This document shows, piece after piece, positions 1 through 11,700 of a stretch of DNA of 64,000 nt (its first letter is position 1; each line of letters opens with the position of its first letter). This DNA is from Plumapathes pennacea (lineage: Eukaryota > Cnidaria > Anthozoa > Antipatharia > Myriopathidae): contig OZ038466.1 in assembly GCA_964036295.1 (NCBI GenBank), forward strand, positions 22,062,597-22,126,596, given 5' to 3'. The notes under the pieces are model-generated. The model saw only the letters and a program-made list of their open reading frames with translations. It did not search any database and had not been told where the DNA came from. The translations under genes were made by a program, and so were the position numbers.

Positions 1-138
1 TGCTAAACGACTTGAGGAAACAATTGATATTTGAAGACAATTTTAAATCAACTATCCAGGCTTAAGGAGCAAGCATCAACACACTTACAACTGTAAAGCG
101 CCATGAGACAGTGTGACATGTGCGCTATATTAGAACAT

Positions 139-140
<2 letters not shown>

Positions 141-235
<95 letters not shown>
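141..235. repeat. (ATT)n microsatellite
   Basis: An uninterrupted run of about 31 ATT triplets. It is a simple sequence repeat and is likely polymorphic in length. Confidence 0.97.
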
Positions 236-1002
236 CGGTAACTGTGTATGCGGCCCTTGTAAATAAATGATATTTGAAGATATACGTGTTTGTAAAATCT
301 GGAGAACAGTGCGTTGCTTCTGTGCCGATGTGATATTTTCAGTAGAAATCAGGCCGTTGAAATTAATTCCAAAATGCTTGACGTTACGCTTGGAGGGTGA
401 AGAAGCTCGTTAGATTTACTCCGGTTCTCCCACACTTTATGAATTTATAGTCGTTCCTGACATCTTGTCCCCGAGCTCTGCGAGGGTCCTAATCACGACG
501 CTAATGCTGTAGTATCGCGCTATTTGGAGACTCCAAGCGGGTCGCCATCTCGAAATCTAATGTTCGTGTGTCAGTCAGTCTGGCTGCAAACACCACACAC
601 AGCAGCAAAAACAACACACATATACAAGGTCTGTAAGTTCAAGATTTTATTGTTCATTCATTATCATGCTAATGTTAACGTGACGAGTACAATCCAATAT
701 CATGTTCACCTTCCGGTACGACTACGTAATTGCTCTACAACGCTATACAATAATCCCTCCTCCTCCCCCACTTAATCTTTATTTAAGACTCAGTACAGAG
801 TCACCCTATTAAGCCCGCTATATAACAATCCCCTCCCCCTCCCCCTACTTCATCTTGGAAACTGTGAGCACTCTCTAAGGTCTTGCACCATTGGTCAACA
901 AAACAAGAAGGACAGTGAACGCAATCATTGCCCCATTTAAGTCTCATATTGGGGCACACTGTGGTTGATAAGGGACGGGACATCTCAATTAACCCTTAAC
1001 GC

Positions 1003-1275
1003 CGTCTCATGTAGGGAAATATCCAAGTCGGCTTTTCTTGTAAAACTCACACAAGGACGTCTCACTGCACCTATCATGTATGTCTCATACGAAGGAACCT
1101 CTTTCACCCTTCACCTATAGTGAAATGGCCAAATAAGGGACCGGGACACCTCCTTCACTAAGTCTCATATAGGGAAATATTCCAGCCGTCTGTTCTTGTA
1201 AGACTCATATACGGACGCCTCACTGCATCCATCGTGTATTTCTCATACAGAGGAAACCCTTGCACCCTTCAAGTA
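1003..1275. repeat. Two diverged tandem copies, period about 158 bp
   Basis: The segment 1004-1115 (beginning gtctcatgtagggaaatatc) recurs with about 80 percent similarity by eye at 1162-1273 (gtctcatatagggaaatatt). Both copies share the ctcactgca and tctcatac blocks in the same order. A shorter related piece lies near 942-960. Confidence 0.7.
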
Positions 1276-2292
1276 AAACAAAACTCTTTCGGACCCTTTA
1301 TGAAAGACTCGACATGAGGTAAGCTTCATTGGGATTCATTATGGGGAGTTTTGATCTTTATGTTTGTGGAAATGAAGACAACGCGCGCTCTTCTTTTATT
1401 ACGCCACATGGCGGCTCCACTCGCGCGCGCACCAACACACTTTATTTTTTCCTTCTCTGCAGTCAAACCATAAATAAAACTAACAACTCTACATAATCCA
1501 TCTAAATAGAACCTTGCCCTGGCAAAGTATTAAACTTCAAACGTCAACCACGTGTCCTACTGTACATATCGAGTACATCATACGGACTTGAAATTCGCTC
1601 TCATATAGAATAGCAACCATTACACAATATAATAAAAGGTACTTTTTCCGGATACAAATCAGTATTCTGTATCAAAAATAGCGTTGACATCATTTCATGT
1701 CGAATTCTTCACTGATAAACAGCGCATGAAGTAACTGACTATAAAACTATAGACGAGTCTTCATTTGTTTATTGGTTTGTTGTCTGTCTTTTGCTGTTCG
1801 AATTTTGACCTAAAAATGACTAAAAATTGAGAACCTAGCTTCTGAATGCTATTAATAAACGCATGTCATAAAGACTGATTTACCTTAAACTGATTTAGAA
1901 GTAGAACAGAACATCTTCAGTACACGTGGAAGCTACAGTTTTGCCGCCGTTTATGGCACGTTTTGATGCTAGGTTTCATGGTCTTCCGTTCCTGTCACTT
2001 GAGTACTTTTGCTGCCTCATGTCATGAAGAAGTGCACCAAGGATATAACAACCGGCCAGTACCAAGTCACCGCCAAACTTTGAAGTGTCCCGGAGAAAGA
2101 AAGACGTCAGTGAAGACGCGTACCAGGATAATAATGAAAACCGCGAAGTACAACTTACAAGGCCAAACTTTGACGTCTCTCGGAGAACGACAAGGAATAC
2201 GCCGTTGTATTCAGTGAAGCAGCGCACCAAATATCAAAACTGCCAAGTACAGCTACCAAGTGTTTCGGCCGAAGACAAGGACCAAATGGACG

Positions 2293-3228
2293 CATCTTCT
2301 ACCTCGTGTACTACAAATGCCGTAAACTTGTGAAAACTATCGTGACGTCAGCCCCATGGGGGCTCACAGAACCAATCAACTGTCCGAAATATATCAACCG
2401 GAATTCTGTGAAATGTAGGCATTCCGTGACAAAACGGGTTTGGGAGAATGGACAGCATGTCACACAACCAAAACATACCAGAAGTCACACTGGCATGAAA
2501 ATATGTTGCTTTTGTGAATAAAAATTCACAGGTACACATCTTCGTAAAGGTTGAACTGGGAATTTCTGGATCAGGGCAAGGGGATATCTGCGAATACCGT
2601 ATTTCTAGAAATTTTGGACGCGTCTTCCACCTCGTGTACTACAAATGCCGTAAACTTGTGAAAACTATCGTGACGTCAGCCCCATGGGGGCTCACAGAAC
2701 CAATCAACTGTCCGAAATATATCGACCGGAATTCTGTGAAATGTAGGCATTCCGTGACAAAACGGGTTTGGGAGAATGGACAGCATGTCACACAACCAAA
2801 ACATACCAGAAGTCACACTGGCATGAAAATATGTTGCTTTTGTGAATAAAAATTCACAGGTACACATCTTCGTAAAGGTTGAACTGGGAATTTCTGGATC
2901 AGGGCAAGGGGATATCTGCGAATACCGTATTTCTAGTAATTTTGGACGCGTCTTCCATCCGTGTGCTACAAATGCCGTAAACTTGTGAAAACTATCGTGA
3001 CGTCAGCATATATCAACCGGAATCCTGTGAAATGCAGGCGTTCCGTGACAAAATGGACAGCATGTCACACAATCAAAACATATCAGAAGTCACACTGGCA
3101 TGAAAATATGTTGCTTTTGTGAATAAAAATTCTCAGGTACACATCTTCGTAAAGGTTGAGCTGGGTTTTTCTGGATCAGGGCAAGGGGATATCTGTTAAT
3201 GCAATATTTCTAGTAATTTTGGTTTTAC
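2293..3228. repeat. 328-bp tandem repeat, two near-identical copies plus one degraded copy
   Basis: Copy 1 (about 2293-2620) and copy 2 (about 2621-2948) differ at only a few bases. Copy 3 (about 2949-3228) has lost two internal segments, including the ccccatgggggctcacagaa block, and carries more substitutions. Copies 1 and 2 each hold a 71-codon open frame ending in a residue pattern like a C2H2 zinc-finger linker (HTRSHTGMKICCFC), but no promoter or splice context supports translation. Confidence 0.9.
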
Positions 3229-3415
3229 AATAATTTTGGCCGAAATTTGCGATAATATAGTCTTTTATGAGTGATTTTTTCTTTGCGTTTTGGGATGTCT
3301 TCCATTCTCATCAATGGGAATATTTTTTTTTTAAGAAAAAGTGTTTTTTTTCCTTCTTGCTGCGGCGGAAGTTAATCAACGGGGCATGGGCACTAGATGT
3401 CACCGGACGAGGCCG

Positions 3416-3421
3416 TATAAA
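3416..3421 (+). promoter_or_regulatory. Candidate TATA box of SPATA6
   Basis: A TATAAA hexamer in a locally GC-richer stretch lies 86 bp upstream of the first ATG (3507). A start site near 3445 would give a 5'UTR of about 60 nt. This is sequence-based prediction only. Confidence 0.4.
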
Positions 3422-3506
3422 GTCCTGGTGACTAGTGAGATGGCGTCCCTAGTTTCAGTTGATCGAGGTGTGCTGAAGAGTCTTCTTCTAAGTTTGCGTT
3501 TATAAA

Positions 3507-6500
3507 ATGCCTCGAAAAGCATTCAAATGCTCAGTAGAGCTTGACATTTATACGGTAAGTTTGTAATGGCAATGCTTCGCTCACTAACAGCAGAACTAGA
3601 AACCGCGTCTGCTTTTAATATTTAAAATTTCAACAGTGACTTTTTGAAATGTTTTCTTTTGGTACAGGTAACATGCCCGGGAACACGGCATCTCACCGAT
3701 CGAAACATGCTTTATCTTCTCGTTCGGATCCTTGGAGAAGCAAGCCGCACAAAATCTGTGTTTGCTACCTTTCCTCTAAGCTATAACGAGCGTCTGTGTT
3801 TTGAGAGGGTAAAATTCCTTTATTGCTAATTTTCAGTGGCCTCGTGTTTTGTGTACGACGGGAGATTTAATGATGAAACTCGTTTTTGTCGCAGACATTC
3901 ACAAATGCTCGGGAACCGGGTCATGTCGTTGAAATATTGGAGGGTAAGCTTGATTGTTTATGTATATCATTTGTCAGTTCAATTGTTCTGTTGTAGAAGC
4001 TACTGTACAGTTAGGTGCAATAATTTTTGTGCTCCTCCGATAATTGATATGCTTTGTCTTTTTTCAATTGGTCGTGCAGCTTTTTGTTGTTGCTTTGCAG
4101 ATGAGAATGTCATCTTTGAGTTGGTGCAGTACTCTGATGTCTACAAAGGTTCAGTGCTAATTATTTAATATATATATATATATCTTTTTTTTTACTGTAT
4201 GGAGTAATTTAAAATATGTAAATATTATATTTTATCACAACACATTAGTTTCTCGCTCTCTGATTGGTCGATTTACCGTGGTAAATAAGAGTCCAGACAA
4301 CGATGCTGACGCCAGCTGACGCCAGCATGTCACGTTTTGCAGCGAAATACAACAAGTTTCCTGTATATTTCTAAATGTTGTGGTAAAAAACAAATTTCCA
4401 CTGTTTTGCCGTGGTGTGGACTCTTATTTACCACGATTTACGTCATCACATGGTCAAAATTAGTTGCGGACACAACATTTTGACCATGTGATGATGTAAA
4501 TTGTGGTAAATAAGAGTCCACACCACGGCAAACCAGTGGAAATTTATTAATTGCCCTACTGCCTTACACACATGCATAATATACTGTATTATAATCATTT
4601 TTTAGTGTCTGCATGGTTAGAAGTATGTACAGCAGAACTAAGCATCCACCCTTGGTTTAGCCTTTACATGGTCCTTTATACCTTTAGGAGCTAGGTGGTC
4701 GCTTACTGTAGGACAGACTTCACTTAAGAACTAATAGTATTTGACTGAGAATCCAGCCTGTACTTTGGTTGGGGTTGCTTTCGAGAGGTGGTTGACCACA
4801 GACTGACTGTATATTTCCTCCTCTTGGAACTTAACCTGTGTATAAATTTCCTGTGGCAAAGAGAAGGAGGCAATTTCATCCATTCCTTACTCCCACTTTT
4901 TTTTTTTTTCTATCAAATTGTCATGGTTGTCGTGGGGGTTGGGGGTGAGGGATGGTTCGGCTGTCTTAATTTCTGACATTTTTAGGTCTTTTATTTTCTG
5001 GTTTCAGGCGGTAAAGTCTTGGCGCGTTATGAACAGTCTGCTCGTGAGTTCCTATACCCAACTCCTACCCTAACTGGAAAGACTGGTACAGACAGAGAGG
5101 TGTTATTAGGGAGAACTCTGTACTTCAGTGTAAGTCTACATGTATGCACAAAAAATGATATTAAATTATATAAAAACACCTTTTACTTTAATTTATTTTT
5201 TTATTCATATCCTGACCTCACCATGTAGGCATTGTACAGTACATGCCAGCAATATTAGGTCACATACTACTCTATATTTGGTATATGATGATTATTGTGT
5301 CACTCAAAAGGTTATGGTTTACTTGGACACTCCATAACCTCAGCTTTTTTACATTGCAGGGTATTGACCCTAAGCTGGAGTTTTCTTCAACATCGACAAT
5401 CCAAGAAACTACAGTGCCTGGTAACTTCACAGAGCTGAGAAGCTTGTCCAAACCCAGTGCCATCCAATCAGACACAGAGGTACAGTAGACATTAACAATA
5501 TTACATTCATGTGACTGTGCATAGTTTACATAACTCTCACCCGGTCACACCTTGAGTATCAGTTGCCTACGGGTAGAGTACTTTAATCTCACGCCCATGG
5601 ACCAATTTCTCACGCCTGGCTGAAAAATTAGACTGCAATAGTCAGCTGCACGATTGTTTGTTTATGAGCTGGAGTTCATGGGTTTCACAAAAAAAAAAGA
5701 AAAAAGAAAAATTACATTACATTATTTAGTATACATACAAAGTAATAATATACCATATTTCAGAAAGAAAAAACACTGACTGGAATGTACATTTCCCAGG
5801 AGTCTGATGGAACATCAGAGACAGATGAAGAAATAGTGGTCACTCCACGACCCAAGCATCGGCTGAGTACTAAAGAGACCCACTGCATCTGTGAGTGTCC
5901 TCGGCGACCAGAAAACAGAGGAAGAGTTGTACTGAGGTCACGATCGCTTTCTCCATCTCGTCGACCCCGTTCGGTATCGCCCACTCGCAAACCACCATTC
6001 AAAGCTGGAAAGGCAGATGAAAGCATCATCTCCCGCCGCCGATTCCCTCATTCCGGGAGCCGGGCCAGGTCTAAACACAGAGTGGTGGTAATTCCAGAGG
6101 GAGAACCTCGTAAGTACAGTACCAGAGTACCCATGTCATATAAAATACATACAAAATTATAAGTTAATTGGGTATTTTCTTATCTTTACTATGTAAATAG
6201 CCAACTTGTTAGCCTCTGACTACTTGGGATTCTTAAAAAAATTGCATCAATTTATGATATTTCATTTCTGCATTTCAAGTCTCCCCAATTAGTGACAGTA
6301 CATTGACACTTAAATAAATTGATTTTTTCCCCCTAAATGCAGTGCCTTGCTCGGACTGCCGTACACCCCACAGAGACTGCATCGTGTGCCAAGCATACTA
6401 CAAAGTGTATGGCAAGGACTTCCTGTCCTATCGTTTTAGTCACGATGAAAGACATCACAGGACCACTTCAGCGCCCATGTCTGAACCCCCTCGGCCACAG

Positions 6501-8701
6501 CTCAGTCTCACACCACCTGAGGATGAAGCCCCATACCAGTCCAGGGCCTACAGTGCCCCCCTTCCCTTGAGTAGAAGGATCTTTCCACGTGGAAGTGCTG
6601 GTGATTATTCAGGGTCCTACCTGAGTTCCTCCAATTCAGATGAAATCCATGAAAGAGTGGAGAGAATAGTGCGGAAAAATTCACCTCAGCCGGTAAAGTC
6701 TGTTGCAGTGGGACCAGTCTTAGTCTCAGACTAAGACCTTGCAGCAATATTAATAAGCTGCTATGCCTTGTTTTTCTTTTGTGCACAGAAATATTCCAGG
6801 AGTTATGAAGACCTTTCAGATTCTGATGACAGTCTTTTCTCACTGCAAGAGTTGAGGTAAATTGTGACTTCATGGTCCAGTACTCATTTATAGTTCACGC
6901 TTCCTCTCATATGTGTGAACCTCTACACACTCATAACCATCGATGCAACATTCTAGTGGGTGCTTAACTGAAAGTACATTATACTGTATTTCCTGTGAGA
7001 CTTAATGGGACAGGCTTCCAATGTCAATTATCTTCATTCGATAATTTGTATTCTCAGGTCAGAAATCAACGAAGCCAGAATGGACTCGCTTGACAGATCT
7101 TTTGAAGATCCTGAAAATCCCACACTTGGAACGCGGCTGGATCGCAGGTATGTACAGTTCACTACGGTATGGCTGGGTTTTTTTTTGTGGGAATAAACTT
7201 TTGCAGTTTTGTGAGACCCATTTTTCCTTAAAGGAACTATTTTTCACTGTTTCAGAAAGTGGGCTTGAAGTAAAAATTAAAAGAGGAACAATTCCCATGG
7301 CATATTCATAGATCTGAGGGTTTTTATTGACTGCTGATCAGCCAATCATTTCTTACAATTTTGCACTCAAAAGGCAAACAGTTGGAGAGTGTTGATTATT
7401 AAATGTTTTTAGAGATTTATATTTTGTGGATAACCTATGTAGAAAAACCACACCTACCAAGTCAACAGAAGTCAACATACTGCAATGAACAGTGTGGCAC
7501 CATAAAAAAGCTTATCTAAAATTCCATACATTTTACACTTTACACAGATGTCACCTTTATGTCAAGTTCTGGGTTGATAGTCAAGGTGTTTATTTCTGTT
7601 CAGACAGTGGTCATGCGTCACACTTTTGGCCATACAGTGTTCATTTGGCGAAACTAAATAAATTTTGGCAAATATGCGATTATCGTATTCTAGTATAACC
7701 CTGGCTTAATCTCTTGCTTTGTGTGAAATGTCTAATCTTTAACAATCTTATACTATTCGCTTCAATAGTTATACACCAGAACATCAAGCATAAACATCAA
7801 GTATAATGCACGGTGCACTGTTTGTTTTAATTATGATGCAAGTTTGCTTTACTATTTATTTATTTACATATTACTTTTTGGTTTGCCTTATTTTTTTTGC
7901 TGCACTCTGTTTAACTTAACCGAGTAATCATTTCACTAATTCACTTTCAGCCTCAGGGGACTCTGATCTATCCCACTGCCTCCTCAGGTGAATAAAATTT
8001 TTGTACCCTAAACCTTTCACTCCGATCCGGAGCTCATAATTCAAATTCTCCCAACTATTCAAGAATAAAACGTATGAATGATGTCGCGAGAATTGATCAT
8101 TGTTTTTTGTCCAAGACAACTACTGTGTCAAGTCAAGTTCTCCGTACTGTGTGAGATTTCAAGTTAAAAGTGATCAGGAATTTAGTAACCCTCTGTTAAA
8201 TACTTACCTACATGCAGTCCCTAGTACTTAGTAAGTACTTACTAAGTACTAGACACGAATCTAAATGCATTCAAATTATGATATTAGTATATTAAGGTCG
8301 ATGACTGCGAGAATTGTCCCTCCTTTACCCTCCTATATCATATACTGTAGCGAGCGTCTTGGTCCAAAAGCAATTGGTCCGGCAAAGGGCTAACGCTCGA
8401 AAGGTCAGCTCAAGTGGCGTCCAGCATTAAACGTCTTTCTCCGCGGCCAACGGGGTCCAAAACTAGTTCTTCCCAGCACTAGCATTCCATTGCAGTCAAT
8501 CAGGTTTGGCAGTTTCAGAGTTGTTGGTAAGACCTACATTTATCGTGTCTGTCTAATTACAGCGTCACTGTCCCTCTGTCTGATAAGAAGTACTGGTCAA
8601 ACAGGAAGTCCCGGTTCACCGGCCACTCTCACAGAGCCGTGCTAGAGGAATCCATGGGGGAACTTTACAGTGACCTCTACAAGAAGGCTGCTAGGACCTA
8701 G
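3507..8701 (+). CDS. SPATA6: Spermatogenesis-associated protein 6 (SPATA6) orthologue, 11 exons, 506 aa
   Basis: Exons joined in frame: 3507-3554, 3668-3808, 3895-3943, 4101-4148, 5008-5129, 5360-5479, 5764-6109, 6343-6692, 6789-6856, 7058-7147, 8563-8701. All introns are GT..AG and the sum is 1,521 nt. The N-terminus carries the SPATA6 domain (about residues 1-145: VTCPG, ATFPL, FTNAREPGHVVEILE, VFELVQ, REFLYP, LEFSSTS). Family landmarks continue with DEIHERV (391-397) and the C-terminal block YWSNR..F.GHSHR..LEESM..LY.DLYKKA, which matches the vertebrate protein. In vertebrates SPATA6 is needed to form the sperm head-tail connecting piece; a similar role here is inferred. The middle is low-complexity and Ser/Arg/Pro-rich. 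A CxxC-x6-CxxC cluster (Cys294, 297, 304, 307) starts exon 8. The length is close to the 488 aa of human SPATA6. The start follows a candidate TATA box and a short leader. Confidence 0.93.
4389..4547. mobile_element. Fold-back (hairpin) element in SPATA6 intron 4
   Basis: Left arm about 4389-4454 and right arm about 4483-4547 are near-perfect reverse complements around a spacer of about 30 bp. The shared block is tgccgtggtgtggactctta. A partial further copy of an arm (accgtggtaaataagagtcc) lies at about 4275-4294. This is typical of a non-autonomous fold-back or MITE insertion. Confidence 0.8.
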
Positions 8702-8799
8702 AGAAAGTCACGCATACAGTACACTTTGGAGCACTAACTTCGATTTTTTCTTTCAGTTTCTCTCCAGAAATATATATCACACAGTACGGAGAACTTGAC
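8132..8799. repeat. Perfect 23-bp inverted repeat bracketing the last SPATA6 exon
   Basis: The sequence at 8132-8154 (beginning gtcaagttctccgtactgtg) is the exact reverse complement of 8777-8799. The terminal exon (8563-8701) lies between them. Related aagttctcc.tactgt ends occur near 24,320, 33,900 and 60,870, so these are probably termini of a dispersed MITE-like family. Confidence 0.85.
8221..8252. repeat. Perfect 32-bp palindrome in SPATA6 intron 10
   Basis: The half-site ctagtacttagtaagt is followed directly by its exact reverse complement with no spacer. It lies 311 bp upstream of the terminal exon. Confidence 0.95.
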
Positions 8800-11700
8800 A
8801 TTTTGATACCTTATTCAGATAAAAGTTGATTGAACTTAAAATTCTTGTTGACGCACTGTTCAAAATGTGTCCCTCGCCTAGCGTATTGAATGATTTAATT
8901 TCCGTACGTGTACTTGCTAATTTATAGGGCCCGCGATCACATTACTGAGAAAAACACACAGTCACATTACTTGCGCTATGAGGACTTACTGTGAGTAACA
9001 TTTGCCTCGCCTTTTCAGCCAAAGCATTATTTCCTTTTAGAAAGAGGCCATGTTTGCTAAAGTGAAGCCGAAACGGCGAGACTCATGTCTAATACTGAAT
9101 GTCCACTTTGATTTGGGTTTATTTTCTAATCACACCTATTCATGATTTTTGTAACGCTACTGTATCTGGCAACTCTGTTTGCACACAGTGCACATAATCT
9201 TAAAGTATTTGTTCAAGATTACCTATACATCACGTGCTCGTAACTGTATTGGCAGGTTGAGGGATAAAAAGAGGGTAGAACTATATTATAGATTAATTAA
9301 ACTTTGGATTTTATTTATCGCATGAACATATAATATTAACTAAGAAGTCACAGATTGTGAGAGATGTATGTGTGTGTGTGTGTGCGCCTGTAATAGGTTT
9401 GCTACAAGTGCAGCAAAAGCAGACGTGTGTGTTTTGTAGTGGGAGTCTGTAATATCTTTGTGATTCCTCAGTTGGTGTGATTTTAGTGAAGCTAGGGAAT
9501 ATGGCGCTTTCCCAGACATATTTTATCGTCTAAAAACTGGAAGTTTTAGCTAATCGATGTTTTTGTCTTTTCGACTCGGGATTTTGAAAGGCTTTCCTAC
9601 AAATATGTGGCAACTCGCATTATTTTGCAGTGTTATAATTTTTCTATTGCCGTAGTGCACGTTAAAATTAAAAACAATAAACTGTCGGAGAAATCCAGTT
9701 CTCATCGCTATATTTTCTGTCTTGGAATTTGCACGAACTTTCTCTTTCAATAATTTTCAGCTTATTTCAGTTTATTTTTGTGACTTGACTGCCCCCTTAC
9801 CACCATTTAGGCGCGTTGAGCACAAAGTGATAGCGAATTACATACTAACATCTGAGTGTTCCAAGGATTTTTGACCAGATTGTAGGTATTTTGTAAGTTT
9901 AGAATTTGCAATGTTACAACCCTTACGTAAACACCTCAATGCGGTGCAAATTTTTATCGCTGCAAGCGCTTTGTGAAGCTCTGCCTCAGCACAATTAACC
10001 AAACAGACATTGAACGAAATGGACTATCTGCCTGCAATATCAATAAACTTTTAGACAAAAGAGCATTTCAAAAACGTTAGCTCGTCAATATATATCGAGG
10101 CCTAATGTCGTTTTGCGATCCGAATTAATCTGTGGAATATGCTTAACAAGTCAAAAGCAGCCTCAACAATATATCGCCAAACAATGTCTTGGACGTGTCA
10201 TCATCAAACGATGAAAAATGACTCGAAGAAAAGGGGGAAGTTGACATTTTTGTTGATCGATGTGGATATCTGAATGAATTCTCTGGCACTTGTAGGATTT
10301 GAGCACTGTTATAAGCAACAGAAGCGCGAACATCGCTTGTAATATTGCGCTATTCCAAGCCGATTTAACACCTGGCCAACATGGCGTTCTCTTCTAAATC
10401 GCGCCTCGCGTCCGAGCATCACCTTAGAGAACAGGCGCCTCGGCGGTAGCTTGGTTTTGTGGTTATTTTAATATATGCATGATAAATCGATTAAAAGTCG
10501 ATGTGGGAAAGCTAAACGCCATTCAAAAAGTTTAGCGGACGAGTGTTAGCCGTTCGTTGGAGCAAAAGTTTTTGTTTTTGCACTAAGGGCCTCGCATACT
10601 ATTTTTGTCATTATTAATACTCGAGGGCTTTTTACGTTTTACAGTTTCTTGTTCTTAAAGTGGTAATCTTCAACGTACTCTTTTGAACTCTGAAATTTGT
10701 AAAAATCACCATGGTTAACAGTTTAGTTCCTAGCAACGCTCTTGAGAAAAAACATTTGCATGGCCCTCCGAGCAATTATATAGGGTGCAAGTAGTTAGTC
10801 TTCGATCAAAAGCCTGCGGTTTTTCGGCCAAGAAACTGGGAGAAATAATTCGATAATCCGGCCTGGGATAGCTTAATCCTGGATTAGCTTAATCGGGCTT
10901 TGAACAACTGGGCCTATACCAACATATACGATTTTCCATACCTTTATGCAGGCCTGTATCCTATCGAAGACGAAGAAAAAGACTTTAAAACCATACCTTT
11001 TGGGCGGCACATACTGTAAAGCTTGTATATGGGATTGAGAACTATTCGTGTGATTGCCTGTACTGCAAGCTTTTGGTGCAACTCGAAAATATCTTAATGT
11101 AATCCATACTACATTAGGGAGAAATTGTATTTTATCAGATGATTCATCGAAAAGAAACGCATGTTGACCTTACGTTTTCCTTCTGATAACCTTTCGTAAT
11201 TTTGCATCGCGACATTGTAAGCCATGGAAATGATATGGCTCCTGTTTTTCTTATATTGGTAAATAATTCAATGAGATCAGCTATATATGTGCCTTTGCTA
11301 TTAAACCCTTGGACTGCAAAAATTAATAAACTTCATAATGCAGTGAACATTGCTGTTCGAATGGTACTCTTGAGAGATTTCATTTGATTGGTCACATAGT
11401 TTAGATTTCATTTGACAAAGTTGGCAGTCTCCAAAAAAAAAAAAAGAAAAAAAAACCGGATTGATTTTTGATGCAGTTAGACAAGCCGCGGAGGGAGCGT
11501 GTTTGAATGGCGTCGTGTTTATGAAACTAGAACTAACTTAAATATTGGGATCATCTTAATTTTCCGCCTTTATCTCCAAATCAATTTTTTTTCGATTGAT
11601 AAAAACACCCTCAGACATTTTACTGAACAGAAAATATTTGGTACTGTAGGCACTCTACCACGGATTCCTGAAACATCACAGCTGGCCACTTCAAAGTTGT

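Larger units (their letters stand above)
1..3400. other. Repeat-rich intergenic region upstream of SPATA6
   Basis: I see no convincing gene here. It contains an ATT microsatellite, a diverged tandem repeat near 1.0-1.3 kb, imperfect roughly 90-bp repeats around 2.07-2.26 kb, and a 328-bp tandem repeat at 2.29-3.23 kb. Short open frames exist but lack splice context or recognisable domains. A stretch at 462-590 resembles one at 35,930-36,035, so it is probably a dispersed repeat. Confidence 0.6.
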
